Source: Paracoccaceae bacterium
GTDB lineage: Bacteria > Pseudomonadota > Alphaproteobacteria > Rhodobacterales > Rhodobacteraceae
Reading direction: 5' to 3'
Length of the DNA stretch: 64,000 bases
NCBI GenBank assembly: GCA_020832655.1
Contig: JAFIEF010000011.1
Span: 1 to 64,000, forward strand
In this document: piece after piece, positions 19,125 through 27,340 of the stretch
Layout: the number at the start of each line of letters is the position of its first letter
Numbering within the stretch: the first letter of the stretch is position 1
Program-made: the position numbers and the translations under genes
Notes under the pieces: generated by a model
The model's input: only the letters and a program-made list of their open reading frames with translations
What the model was told of the DNA's origin: nothing
The model's database searches: none

Positions 19125-19499
19125 ATGAAATTCCTGCTTCGTTTCCTGACATGGTGGAACTACTCGACGCTCAACACTGCCTTCTTCACATGGCGCAACG
19201 GCGTGCGTGTGGGCGAGGATGATCAGGGCAATGTGTTCTACCGCTCGCGCGATGGCAAGAAGCGCTGGGTGATCTATAACGGCGAATCCGAGGCAAGCCG
19301 CATCGCGCCGGACTGGCATGGCTGGCTGCACCACACATGGGATGAACCGCCCAGCGACAAGCCGCTGGTGCACAAGGACTGGGAAAAGCCGCATCAGGAA
19401 AACCTGACCGGCACCATGCTGGCCTATGCGCCGCAAGGCTCGATCCGGCGCAAGAACCCCGAACCGCGCCGCGATTACGAAGCCTGGACCCCGGAATAA
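19125..19499 (+). CDS. NADH:ubiquinone oxidoreductase accessory subunit, NDUFA12 type
   Basis: A 124-residue homologue of the mitochondrial complex I subunit B17.2, found in Alphaproteobacteria. Diagnostic text includes [53 protein letters not shown] and the C-terminal [10 protein letters not shown]. It is peripheral, on the matrix/cytoplasmic arm, with no membrane segment. It sits just upstream of a DUF2155 gene, an arrangement common in the family, although the nuo operon itself is not here. Confidence 0.92.
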   Translation: MKFLLRFLTWWNYSTLNTAFFTWRNGVRVGEDDQGNVFYRSRDGKKRWVIYNGESEASRIAPDWHGWLHHTWDEPPSDKPLVHKDWEKPHQENLTGTMLAYAPQGSIRRKNPEPRRDYEAWTPE

Positions 19500-19558
19500 G
19501 GACCGCACGGCCCATAGCGCCCGACATCCGCGCGATGGCCCGCTGATCACAGGTGACA

Positions 19559-19957
19559 ATGACACGCATCTTGCGACATATCCTGCTGGGCGCAGCGACG
19601 GCGCTGTGGGCCACAAGCGCCGGGGCGCAGGAAATCACCCTGCCCGAAGTGTCAGAGCGCATCCTGTCCAGCGACACGGCCATTCTGCGCGGGCTGGATC
19701 GCGTCGCGGGCAGCGCGGTCGATATCACCATCAGCCCCGAAAACGACGCGACCCTGGGACCTCTGGTGGTGATGATGCGCGAATGCCGCTACCCGGCCGA
19801 CAACCCGATGGGCGAGGCCTATGCCTGGATCGATGTCTTTGACAGCCGCGCGGATGAGATGATCTTTTCGGGATGGATGGTCGCTTCCAGCCCCGCGCTG
19901 AACGCGCTTGATCACCGCCGCTATGATCTTTGGGTTCTTAGCTGCAAGACCTCTTGA
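19559..19957 (+). CDS. DUF2155 family secreted protein
   Basis: A 132-residue protein with a signal peptide (LRHILLGAATALWATSAGAQ, cleavage predicted after AGA), then a mature domain with DUF2155 hallmarks: ILRGLDRVAGSAVDITI, RECRYPADNPMGEAYAWIDV and YDLWVLSCKTS with two conserved Cys that may pair in the periplasm. ATG at 19559 is preferred over an upstream GTG at 19553. The 3' end overlaps aat (opposite strand) by 37 bases. Function unknown. Confidence 0.87.
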   Translation: MTRILRHILLGAATALWATSAGAQEITLPEVSERILSSDTAILRGLDRVAGSAVDITISPENDATLGPLVVMMRECRYPADNPMGEAYAWIDVFDSRADEMIFSGWMVASSPALNALDHRRYDLWVLSCKTS

Positions 19958-20574
19958 ATGCCCGGCAAGGGGTGGCGGGTGATATCGGCATCCTGTCGCA
20001 GGGCAAATTCCAGCCGCGCATGATACTGCGCGCGCGGGATTTCCGCCCCGCCAAGGCTGGCCAGATGATCCGTCAGATATTGCGTGTCAAACAGCGAAAA
20101 TCCGCAGCGGCGCAGATGCACCACCAGAAAGGCCAGCGCGATCTTTGACGCGTCGGGGCGATGCGAAAACATGCTTTCGCCGCAAAACAGCCCGCCAATC
20201 GCCAGCCCGTAAACCCCGCCCGCCAGCCGCTCGCCATCCCAGATTTCCACCGAATGCGCATGTCCCTGGCGGTGCAACTGCCCGAAGGCCCGCGCGATGG
20301 GCGCATTGATCCACGTCTTGTCGCGCGCCGCACAGCCCGCGACCACCGCGTCAAAGGCGCGGTTCAGCGTCACCTGAAAGGCGGTGGTGCGTATGCGCCG
20401 CGCCAGTGAACGCGACATGCGAAACCCGTCCAGCGGCAGGATGCCGCGCATCACCGGGTCGAACCAGTAAAGCTGGTCATCATGCTGATCCGCAGCCATC
20501 GGAAAGACGCCCTGACGATAGGCGTATAGCAGAAGTTCCGCGCTCAGTTCCGGGGGCATGGGCGTGTCAGTCAT
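19921..20574 (-). CDS. aat: Leucyl/phenylalanyl-tRNA-protein transferase
   Basis: N-end rule enzyme that attaches Leu or Phe from tRNA to proteins with N-terminal Arg or Lys, marking them for ClpS/ClpAP. The 217-residue protein has the family text LLYAYRQGVFPMAA, YWFDPVMRGILPLDGF, TWINAPIARAFGQLHRQGHA and GGVYGLAIGGLFCGESMFS. Start at 20574. It overlaps the 3' end of the convergent DUF2155 gene and lies upstream of nothing coupled; nusB follows on the same strand 38 bases upstream. Confidence 0.95.
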   Translation of the reverse strand: MTDTPMPPELSAELLLYAYRQGVFPMAADQHDDQLYWFDPVMRGILPLDGFRMSRSLARRIRTTAFQVTLNRAFDAVVAGCAARDKTWINAPIARAFGQLHRQGHAHSVEIWDGERLAGGVYGLAIGGLFCGESMFSHRPDASKIALAFLVVHLRRCGFSLFDTQYLTDHLASLGGAEIPRAQYHARLEFALRQDADITRHPLPGIQEVLQLRTQRS

Positions 20575-20612
20575 GCGCGGGGGCACTGCCTGACACCGAC
20601 CTGATGCGCATA

Positions 20613-21095
20613 TCAGAACTCTGCGGCGCGCGCTTCATGCGCCATATGATCCAGCACGGCATTGACGAATTTCTGCTCGCGCGAGTCAGGGAAGAAATCG
20701 CCCGCCAGCCCGACAAATTCGCTGATCACCACCTTGGGCGGCGTCTGGATGGTCACAAGCTCTGCCCCGGCGGCACGAAACAGCGCGCGCAAGGTGGGAT
20801 CGATACGGTTGATGGGCCATTTCGCCACCAGCGCGCGGTCGGTCAGCTGATCAACCGCGGCCTGACGATTCACCGCGCCTTCGACAAGGCGGCGGAAGAA
20901 GTTGACATCTGCCTCTGCCCAGCTTTCATCAGGGGTTTGCGCCCCGATGCGGTGGGTTTCGAACTCTGCCAGCGTTTCGGCAATGCCGCGTTCCGAGGCT
21001 TCCATCTGAAACAGCGCCTGCACGGCATAGAAGCGCGCGGCCCGACGCAGGCTGCGCTTTTCTTCCATCGAGGGTTTGCCTTTGCCACTGCTCAT
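20613..21095 (-). CDS. nusB: Transcription antitermination protein NusB
   Basis: Binds boxA RNA with NusE (S10) to prevent premature termination of rRNA transcription. The 160-residue all-helical protein has the family text RRAARFYAVQALFQMEAS, INRIDPTLRALFRAAGAEL and the C-terminal FVNAVLDHMAHEARA. It starts in an ATGA overlap with ribH, giving the widespread ribH-nusB coupling. Confidence 0.95.
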   Translation of the reverse strand: MSSGKGKPSMEEKRSLRRAARFYAVQALFQMEASERGIAETLAEFETHRIGAQTPDESWAEADVNFFRRLVEGAVNRQAAVDQLTDRALVAKWPINRIDPTLRALFRAAGAELVTIQTPPKVVISEFVGLAGDFFPDSREQKFVNAVLDHMAHEARAAEF

Positions 21096-21640
21096 GCGAC
21101 CGGGTTCCCGCCTTGATCTGCGATGTCAAACTCCTCGCGTTCGGGCAGAAAGCCCACATTGCGCCGCGCGCCGCCCCAGCGGCGGGCCAGCGCGATCAGG
21201 TGCAGCGCCGCCGCCGCTGCCCCGCCGCCCTTGTTCTGGCCCTGGGCATCGGCGCGCATTTCTGCCTGGGCGCGGTTTTCCACCGTCAGGATGCCATTGC
21301 CGATGCACGCCCCCTGCAACCCCAGAAGCTGGATCGCGCGCGAGCTGTCATTGCAGACCGTGTCATAATGCGTGGTCTCGCCGCGAATGACGCAGCCCAG
21401 CGCGACGAACCCGTCGAAATTCGACATCCGCCATGCCTGCCCGATGGCAGTGGGCACTTCCAGCGCGCCGGGAACCTCTATCAGTTCGTGGCTGCCGCCC
21501 ACCTTCTCTATCTCGGCGCGCGCGCCGGACACAAGCTGATCGGCGATATCCTTGTAATAGGGCGCGACCACGATCAGCAGCTTGACCGGCTTGTCGAAGC
21601 CGGGCAGCGGCAGGGTGTAATGGGTTTCTGATCCGGCCAT
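21092..21640 (-). CDS. ribH: 6,7-dimethyl-8-ribityllumazine synthase
   Basis: Condenses 3,4-dihydroxybutanone phosphate with the ribitylamino-uracil intermediate of riboflavin synthesis. The 182-residue protein shows the motifs LIEVPGALEVPTAI, ALGCVIRGETTHYDTVCNDS and GILTVENRAQAEMRA (substrate and phosphate loops). Start at 21640, 2 bases before the stop of ribBX at 21642-21644, so translation is coupled. The C-terminal residues 140-182 are Gly/Ala-rich. Confidence 0.96.
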   Translation of the reverse strand: MAGSETHYTLPLPGFDKPVKLLIVVAPYYKDIADQLVSGARAEIEKVGGSHELIEVPGALEVPTAIGQAWRMSNFDGFVALGCVIRGETTHYDTVCNDSSRAIQLLGLQGACIGNGILTVENRAQAEMRADAQGQNKGGGAAAAALHLIALARRWGGARRNVGFLPEREEFDIADQGGNPVA

Positions 21641-21641
21641 C

Positions 21642-22778
21642 TCAGCTTTCCTTCTCCGCACTATCCGCCATGATCCGGCGCGTGCCGGTGATCGACAGGC
21701 CGTAACCGTCCAGCCCGACCACCTTGGGTGTGGCGGAATTGGTCAGCAGGATCAGCTCATGCAGCCCCAGCGAGGACAGGATCTGCGCCCCCAGCCCGTA
21801 TTGGCGCAATGTCTGGGGCGAGGCCTGCGCGGTGGTCATCTTCATATGCGTGTCGCGCAGCAGCACCACCACGCCGCGCCCTTCCTCGGCGATCAGGCGC
21901 ATGGCGTCGCTGAATTCGCTGGCGCGCCCCGGCACGCCCGTGCCGACCATATCCTGCAACGGGTCAAAGGCGTGCATTCGCACCATCACCGGGTCCGGGG
22001 TGGTGATATCGCCCTTGATCAACACAATATGATCAGCCCCCTGCGTGGTGTCGGAATAGACGCGCATGGTCCAGTCGCCGCCGAATTCAGACGTGATCGG
22101 GCGTTCTTCCGTCACCCGCACCAGATTGTCATGGCGGCGGCGATAGGCGATCAGATCCGAAATCGTGCCGATCTTCAGCCCGTGACGCTGCGCAAAACCC
22201 ACCAGATCGGGCAGCCGCGCCATTGTACCGTCTTCCTTCATGATCTCGCAGATCACTCCAGAGGCATTCAGCCCTGCCAGCCGTGCAATATCCACTGCCG
22301 CCTCGGTATGGCCCGCGCGCACCAGCACGCCGCCATCGCGCGCGCGCAGTGGAAACACATGCCCCGGTGTGGCGATATCGGCCGCCCCCTTGGCCGGATC
22401 GATCGCCACCGCGATAGTGCGCGCGCGGTCATGGGCGGAAATCCCGGTCGACACCCCCTCGCGCGCCTCGATCGAGACGGTAAAGGCGGTTTCATGGCGC
22501 GACGAATTGGCCGAGGCCATCAGCGGCAGGCCAAGCTGGTCGATGCGCTCGCCCGGCAGGGTCAGGCAGATCAGCCCCTTGCCATGCGTGGCCATGAAAT
22601 TGATCACTTCGGGCGTCGCCATCTGGGCGGGGATCACAAGATCACCCTCATTCTCGCGATCCTCGTGATCAACCAGAATGAACAGGCGGCCCTTGCGCGC
22701 CTCTTCAATGATTTCCTCGGTGCTGGCAATCGCATCGCGCCAGCTTTGCTCAACCTCGCCGGGCTGTTCATATGTCAT
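21642..22778 (-). CDS. ribB: 3,4-dihydroxy-2-butanone 4-phosphate synthase with degenerate RibA-like half (RibBX type)
   Basis: The first step of one riboflavin branch: ribulose 5-phosphate to dihydroxybutanone phosphate and formate. The N-terminal half (about 1-210) is intact, with LVDHEDRENEGDLVIPAQMA, GHVFPLRARDGGVLVRAGHT and GVICEIMKEDGTMAR. The C-terminal half looks like GTP cyclohydrolase II but lacks the three zinc cysteines: the usual CxxRCDCG region reads HAFDPLQDMVGTG. This matches the RibBX variant known in Proteobacteria, so GTP cyclohydrolase II activity must come from elsewhere. Length 378. Confidence 0.93.
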   Translation of the reverse strand: MTYEQPGEVEQSWRDAIASTEEIIEEARKGRLFILVDHEDRENEGDLVIPAQMATPEVINFMATHGKGLICLTLPGERIDQLGLPLMASANSSRHETAFTVSIEAREGVSTGISAHDRARTIAVAIDPAKGAADIATPGHVFPLRARDGGVLVRAGHTEAAVDIARLAGLNASGVICEIMKEDGTMARLPDLVGFAQRHGLKIGTISDLIAYRRRHDNLVRVTEERPITSEFGGDWTMRVYSDTTQGADHIVLIKGDITTPDPVMVRMHAFDPLQDMVGTGVPGRASEFSDAMRLIAEEGRGVVVLLRDTHMKMTTAQASPQTLRQYGLGAQILSSLGLHELILLTNSATPKVVGLDGYGLSITGTRRIMADSAEKES

Positions 22779-22944
22779 CGCGCATCATCCCTTTCATCGC
22801 CTTTGGCAGATAGCCCAAAGGGCGCGGCGGGAAAAGGGGCAAAGCCGCGCAAGGGGCAGATGTGCAGCGCACGCTGGCTTAGCATGATCTTCGCCGCCTG
22901 CCGGCACAATGGCTTCGATGACAGCTTGCCACAGGTGCCCCAGC

Positions 22945-23544
22945 ATGAAGACAGTCCGCCAACTGGCCAAGGAAATCGTCGCGCGTGAAGGGGGCTTCGT
23001 CAATGACCCCGATGATCCCGGCGGGGCCACGAATTTCGGGGTGACAATCCACACGCTGCGCCGGTTACGCCCGGGCCAGCGCGTGACCGAGGACGATATC
23101 CGCGCGCTGACGCGCGAAGATGCGCTCGAAATCTATGTCGAGCATTACTTCAACCGCCCCCGCATCGCCGAACTGCCCGAACCGCTCTGGGCGACAATGT
23201 TCGACATGTATGTCAATGCCGGGGCGAATGCGGTGCGTATCCTGCAACGGCTTTTGGGTGAAATGGGGCTGGAGGTCGCAGCGGATGGCGTGATCGGCCC
23301 AAAGACGATTGCGGCGGCCCACCGCGCCTATGACATGGCCCCCGCGCATCTGGTCGATGCCTATGGGATTGCGCGGCGCGACTATTACTACCGCATCGCC
23401 GATCGCCGCCCCGCCAGCCGCAAATTCGCGCGCCGGCGCGATGGCGGCAAGGGCGGCTGGATCACCCGCGCAGAGGAGTTTATCAACCCCCGCTTTCACC
23501 TGACCGAAGCACAACACCGCGCGCGCGTGGCGGGCTGGGGTTGA
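22945..23544 (+). CDS. Gene transfer agent-type endolysin (N-acetylmuramidase, GH108)
   Basis: Peptidoglycan hydrolase of 199 residues. The catalytic Glu is in VAREGGFVNDPDDPGGATNF (about residue 15), the signature of glycoside hydrolase family 108, and the C-terminal half is a peptidoglycan-binding fold (ADGVIGPKTIAAAH and following). There is no signal peptide, as expected for a holin-dependent lysin. The holin follows at 23841. The pair matches the R. capsulatus GTA lysis genes outside the main structural cluster. Start at 22945 chosen over an upstream ATG at 22909 which has no ribosome site. Confidence 0.9.
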   Translation: MKTVRQLAKEIVAREGGFVNDPDDPGGATNFGVTIHTLRRLRPGQRVTEDDIRALTREDALEIYVEHYFNRPRIAELPEPLWATMFDMYVNAGANAVRILQRLLGEMGLEVAADGVIGPKTIAAAHRAYDMAPAHLVDAYGIARRDYYYRIADRRPASRKFARRRDGGKGGWITRAEEFINPRFHLTEAQHRARVAGWG

Positions 23545-23572
23545 TGCGCCTGACCGCAGATGAATTCCCCAT

Positions 23573-23597
23573 GCCTGATGCGCCTGGCGCATCAGGC
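23573..23597. terminator. Strong hairpin downstream of the endolysin gene
   Basis: Near-perfect 12-bp inverted repeat (GCCTGATGCGCC, one base, GGCGCATCAGGC) 28 bases after the endolysin stop. No T run. Such a strong stem next to a GC run may explain the sequencing failure that follows. Confidence 0.6.
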
Positions 23598-23632
23598 GCG
23601 CCCGCGCGCGCGACATGGGCGGGCGGGTGGGT

Positions 23633-23780
23633 CGCGGGCGCGGGGGCCTTTTTTTTGGCCCCAACCCCCGATTTAAATACAAAGACACAGCCATTATACG
23701 GTACGGTTTAGGCTTTATGTTAGGCGGCGGGCCCCCCCCCCGGGGGGCGCGGGGGGGGCGGGGGGGGGGGGGGGGGGGGG
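23633..23780. other. Error-ridden duplicate of the holin gene start; probable assembly artefact
   Basis: 23633-23730 repeats 23781-23878 at an offset of 148 bases, with many substitutions and gaps, then runs into a stretch of C and about 30 G. The shared landmark GACACAGCCAT is at 23684 and again at 23832. The changes (for example GCGCATTTTATTGCGCC becoming a T-run) look like base-calling noise and not evolution. The true distance between endolysin and holin is probably shorter. Confidence 0.8.
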
Positions 23781-23840
23781 CGCGGGCGCGGGCGCATTTT
23801 ATTGCGCCACAACCCCGGATTTCATGACAAGGACACAGCC

Positions 23841-24362
23841 ATGATCCGTTCCGTTTTCGGCTTTCTGTTCGGCGGCGCGCACCAGGCGCGCGCGCTGGGC
23901 CAGACTGTTACCTCGGTCGCCGAGGTGTTTCGCCCCAATGCCACCCGTGCGCTGGAACTGGGCCATGACGCCTACAAGGCCGCCCATGCCAGCCACGCCA
24001 CCGAATTTCAGTATGGGCGCGGCGGCTGGTTCGACAGCGCCGTCAACGGGCTGAACCGCCTGCCCCGGCCTCTGCTGGCACTGGGCACGCTGGGGCTGTT
24101 CGCCTATGCAATGGCCGACCCGGACGGCTTTGCCACCCGCATGGATGCGCTCGGGGCCGTGCCAGAGCCGCTCTGGTGGCTGTTGGGGGCTGTGGTGGCG
24201 TTCTATTTCGGCGCGCGCGAGGCCCATCATCTGCGCTGCACCAAAGGCGGAGTTCCGCGCATCGCGCCCGCGCAGCAGCATGACGCGCCTGCCCCGCAGC
24301 AACATGGCGACGCTGCGCGGGTCAACCCCGCCCTTGCCGAATGGCAGGGCCGGAATTCATGA
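23841..24362 (+). CDS. Gene transfer agent-type holin, 3TM
   Basis: A 173-residue membrane protein whose central part has hydrophobic segments at about residues 74-92 (PLLALGTLGLFAYAMAD) and 110-128 (EPLWWLLGAVVAFYFGAREA). The FGAREAHH ending is typical of the GTA_holin_3TM family. It makes the inner-membrane lesions that let the endolysin act, releasing GTA particles. AAGGAC precedes the ATG at 23841. Its 3' end overlaps the convergent DUF3775 gene by 6 bases. Confidence 0.85.
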   Translation: MIRSVFGFLFGGAHQARALGQTVTSVAEVFRPNATRALELGHDAYKAAHASHATEFQYGRGGWFDSAVNGLNRLPRPLLALGTLGLFAYAMADPDGFATRMDALGAVPEPLWWLLGAVVAFYFGAREAHHLRCTKGGVPRIAPAQQHDAPAPQQHGDAARVNPALAEWQGRNS

Positions 24363-24686
24363 TCCCTGTTTCAGGAATTCCTCTTCCTCGCCGGAAACAT
24401 CGATGCCCAGCTCTTCCAGCCCGCTTTCCAGATTCTCGGCCAGATGCGGCATTCCCAGCAGGTAATCGGCCGTGGGCGTGGTGGCCTCTGCCATCGCCGT
24501 GGCAACGGCTTCATCATAATCCTCGGCCTCGAACGCGCCGCGCCCGATCCAAGCTACCGCCGTCAGGCTGGCCTGTTCATCCTCGTTCAGCGCATCGATA
24601 AAGGCATGCACTTCGGCATCGCCGACACTGCCCTCGCGCGCCAGATAGATGATATGGACGATCTTGCGCAGGCTGATTGCCAGCAT
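24357..24686 (-). CDS. DUF3775 family protein
   Basis: A 109-residue acidic protein, helical, with a C-terminal run of glutamates (GIDVSGEEEEFLKQGS). The DUF3775 pattern is visible: ISLRKIVHIIYLAREGSVGD and YLLGMPHLAENLESGLEELG. AGAAGGAGG precedes the ATG at 24686. Function unknown. It ends tail-to-tail with the holin gene; a link between the two is not supported. Confidence 0.85.
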   Translation of the reverse strand: MLAISLRKIVHIIYLAREGSVGDAEVHAFIDALNEDEQASLTAVAWIGRGAFEAEDYDEAVATAMAEATTPTADYLLGMPHLAENLESGLEELGIDVSGEEEEFLKQGS

Positions 24687-24777
24687 GATGAGCCTCCTTC
24701 TGCCGTGGCTCAACTGTCGCGCAAAGCCCGGGCCGTTGCAACAGCTTTCGCGCAGGCGGTCGGCGGCGGCGCTTGCC

Positions 24778-25515
24778 TCAGCGCCCTGCAAACAGCCGGT
24801 AATAGGCCCAGTCAGGCAGGAAATTGGCGCCCCGGAACAGCCATGAAAACAGCCGCGGAAAGGCGCGCTGAAAGCGCGTGCTGCGCATCAGTTTGAGCAT
24901 TTCATCAGCCGCCTGTTCGGGGATCATCAGAAAGGGCATGTGAAAGCGGTTCTTGTCAGTCAGCCGGGTCTTGATGAAACCGGGATTTGCAAGTTGCACA
25001 TCCACCCCCGAGCCGCGCAGATCGGCATGCATTGATTCGGCCAGATGCATCAGCCCGGCCTTGCTGGAGCTGTAGCCGATCGATCCCGGAAGGCCGCGAT
25101 AACCCGACAGCGAGCCAGTGATGACAATATGCCCGCCCCCGCGCGCCACCATTGCAGGGACCACCTGCCCCAGCACCCGCGCCGCGCCCGTCAGATTAAT
25201 GTCGAACATCGCCTCGGCCTGATCGGCATTCCATTCGGTCGCCGCAAAGGGCCAATAGACCCCGGCCAGATAAACCAGCCCGTCGATCTGGCCTGCCTGC
25301 ACGGCGGCGACTTCGACCGAGGCGCGCTCGGACACATCACAGGCCACAACCCGCGCCGGTCCCGGCAGGCTGTCTGCCAGTTCCCGCAGCGGGGCTTCAT
25401 TGCGCGCGCTCAGCACCAGTTCACAGCCCGCCTGCGACAGCTTTTGCGCCAGCGCGCGCCCCAGCCCTTCCGACGCCCCGACCAGCCAGTAGCGTTTGCC
25501 CGAAAGCTGCCTCAT
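24778..25515 (-). CDS. Short-chain dehydrogenase/reductase, last gene of the RpoE-type operon
   Basis: A 245-residue SDR with the NAD(P) motif GASEGLGRALAQKL (about residues 13-26), the NAG-like motif replaced by YLAGVY, the catalytic Ser in ITGSLSG and YSSSKAG with Tyr-x3-Lys. The C-terminal tail (LFSWLFRGANFLPDWAYYR) is hydrophobic and could associate with the membrane. ATGA overlap with the DUF3833 gene places it fifth in a coupled operon. The homologous R. sphaeroides gene is an RpoE target; substrate unknown. Confidence 0.88.
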   Translation of the reverse strand: MRQLSGKRYWLVGASEGLGRALAQKLSQAGCELVLSARNEAPLRELADSLPGPARVVACDVSERASVEVAAVQAGQIDGLVYLAGVYWPFAATEWNADQAEAMFDINLTGAARVLGQVVPAMVARGGGHIVITGSLSGYRGLPGSIGYSSSKAGLMHLAESMHADLRGSGVDVQLANPGFIKTRLTDKNRFHMPFLMIPEQAADEMLKLMRSTRFQRAFPRLFSWLFRGANFLPDWAYYRLFAGR

Positions 25516-26072
25516 GCCTCGACCCGGCGCATGGTTGCGACCAGTTCGGCCACCTTGATGCCGAATTTGCGAAACTGGCTGCGGTTGATGATGGTGCGCT
25601 CATCGACCAGATACATCCAGTCAGTGACCTGCAGCACATGCCCGCCCGCGCTTTCGGGCAGGCGGATGGTATAGCTCAGTCGCACGGCTGCACCTTCCTG
25701 CTGGCCCTGCCCCTGCCCGACCAGATCATCAGCCTCGGCCAGAATACGCCCGTCATTGCCAAGGCTCAGCCGCCATTCACGGCTTTGCCGCGTGCCGCTG
25801 TCATAGGTGAAATCCTCGGCCAACACGCCGCGATTGCCGTCCCAGTGCCCCAGCATATCGGCCGTAAAGCGCGAACTGACGCGCCCGGTCGGGCCATAGA
25901 TCACGCCCTCGCAGCGGATCGGGCCGGACAGATGCTTGCGAATATCCATCGGCGGGGAAAGCTGCGCGTAATCGCGCGGGCGCTGCGCCTGAAACCCGAT
26001 ATGGCGCTGCACGACCCGATAAATCGCCGCCAGCAGCAAAAGGGTGGTCGCGACGCTCAGCAAGGCTGTCAT
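25512..26072 (-). CDS. DUF3833 family protein
   Basis: A 186-residue protein with an N-terminal membrane anchor (LLSVATTLLLLAAIYRVVQ) and the DUF3833 fold with HLSGPIRCEGVIYGPTGRVS, AEDFTYDSGTRQSREW and DWMYLVDERTIINRS. It is probably lipid- or membrane-related and periplasmic, without known activity. Overlaps both neighbours by 4 bases. The start at 26072 is used because a longer frame to 26861 is antisense-like noise inside the MFS gene. Confidence 0.88.
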   Translation of the reverse strand: MTALLSVATTLLLLAAIYRVVQRHIGFQAQRPRDYAQLSPPMDIRKHLSGPIRCEGVIYGPTGRVSSRFTADMLGHWDGNRGVLAEDFTYDSGTRQSREWRLSLGNDGRILAEADDLVGQGQGQQEGAAVRLSYTIRLPESAGGHVLQVTDWMYLVDERTIINRSQFRKFGIKVAELVATMRRVEA

Positions 26073-27340
26073 GATGATGTCTCTTTCAAAGGGGTCAGCG
26101 CCAGTAATGTCAGCGCGACAAGTTTCAATGCCGATGGCAGGGCCGCGTAAAGCAGAATCAGCGCTGACAGCGCGCCTTCGGGATTGGCGCTGCCTGCCTC
26201 GAACCCCGCCAGATTGAGCGCGGGGAACACGATCACCGCCGCAATTGCCAGCGTGGCTTTGGTGACAAAGGCCCACAGGCCGAAACCCTGCGCGGCCTCG
26301 GGCGAGATTTGCGCCATGCGGCGGGCGAAAATCGCGGGCAGAAGCGTCATATCCGCGCCGATCCCGGCACCAGAGATCACGCAAATCAGCGCGAAAAGCG
26401 CGATATCGCCCGCCCCCAGGGTCAGCACGAACAGGAAGCTTCCCGCCGCCAACGCCATGCCCGCCAGCAAGGCCGGTTTTGGCCCCACCGCCCGCGCCAG
26501 ACGCGCCCAGAGCGGGGCAGAGGCCGCCGCCGACAGAAACAGCAGGATCAGAAGCGCCCCTTCCCAGCCATCGGCGTGCAACACGGCTTCGGCATAGAAC
26601 AGGAACAGGGTCGAGGTAATGGCCACCGGCAGCGCATTGACCAGCGCGATCAGCAGCAAGCGGCGCGCGGCCGCGTCGCGCAGTATCTGGCGCATCGAGG
26701 GCGCGGCGGCCAGTTCGGCTGGCGCTGCCGCGAAGCGCAACCATTCGGCGCCCATCGCCCAAAGCCCCAGCGCCACGATCAGCGCAAAGCCAAGGGCGAA
26801 GCCCGCGAATGGTGCGCCCAGCACGCCCGCCAGCGCCACAGGGGCCGCCGCAGCGATACACACCCCGACCAGCGCGCCGGTTTCACGCCATGCGGCCAGA
26901 TAGACATGCCCACCATCGCCCAGAACCGCCCCGCGCGCAGTGCCGGTGGCATAAAAGCAGATGGTCAGGAAGGAATAGCACGAAAACAGCACCGTCAGCG
27001 CCAGTGCGAACCACAATAGCGGGTTGAACATCGGCGGGATTGCAAAAAGCGCCAGCATCGCCAGCGCCATCAGCACGCCCGCAACCGCCACCGCCTGCGC
27101 GCGCACGGCACGCAGCCGTGCTGCCAGCCAGCCCAGCGCCGGGTCTTGCACGAAATCCAGCCCGCGCAGCGCAAACAGCACCACCCCCAGCGCGCCCAGC
27201 GACACGGCGTAGCTGTCAACATAATGGTAGGGCGCGTGGATATAGATCGGCAGCCCCGCCATCGCCAGCAGCCCGCCAAACAACGCATAGCCCCAAAGCC
27301 GCGGCGCCGGGGCGGACAGGGTCGCGGCATGGGTCATCAT
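26069..27340 (-). CDS. MFS transporter (GPH/sugar-cation type) in the RpoE-type operon
   Basis: A 423-residue inner-membrane protein with 12 hydrophobic helices. LWGYALFGGLLAMAGLPIYI starts the first and GLDFVQDPALGWLAARLR is the conserved inter-helix loop of the GPH (glycoside-pentoside-hexuronide) group. Start at 27340 overlaps the DUF1365 stop by ATGA. Substrate unknown; its place between lipid-modifying genes hints at a lipid-linked or oxidant-stress role. Confidence 0.87.
   Translation of the reverse strand: MMTHAATLSAPAPRLWGYALFGGLLAMAGLPIYIHAPYHYVDSYAVSLGALGVVLFALRGLDFVQDPALGWLAARLRAVRAQAVAVAGVLMALAMLALFAIPPMFNPLLWFALALTVLFSCYSFLTICFYATGTARGAVLGDGGHVYLAAWRETGALVGVCIAAAAPVALAGVLGAPFAGFALGFALIVALGLWAMGAEWLRFAAAPAELAAAPSMRQILRDAAARRLLLIALVNALPVAITSTLFLFYAEAVLHADGWEGALLILLFLSAAASAPLWARLARAVGPKPALLAGMALAAGSFLFVLTLGAGDIALFALICVISGAGIGADMTLLPAIFARRMAQISPEAAQGFGLWAFVTKATLAIAAVIVFPALNLAGFEAGSANPEGALSALILLYAALPSALKLVALTLLALTPLKETSS

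Noticed and set aside
22779-22944. FMN riboswitch upstream of ribBX
   Set aside because: No conserved FMN-aptamer text could be seen in the gap; the region is also short.
23615-23827. 70-codon frame in front of the holin
   Set aside because: It lies in the corrupt duplicate and the G run.
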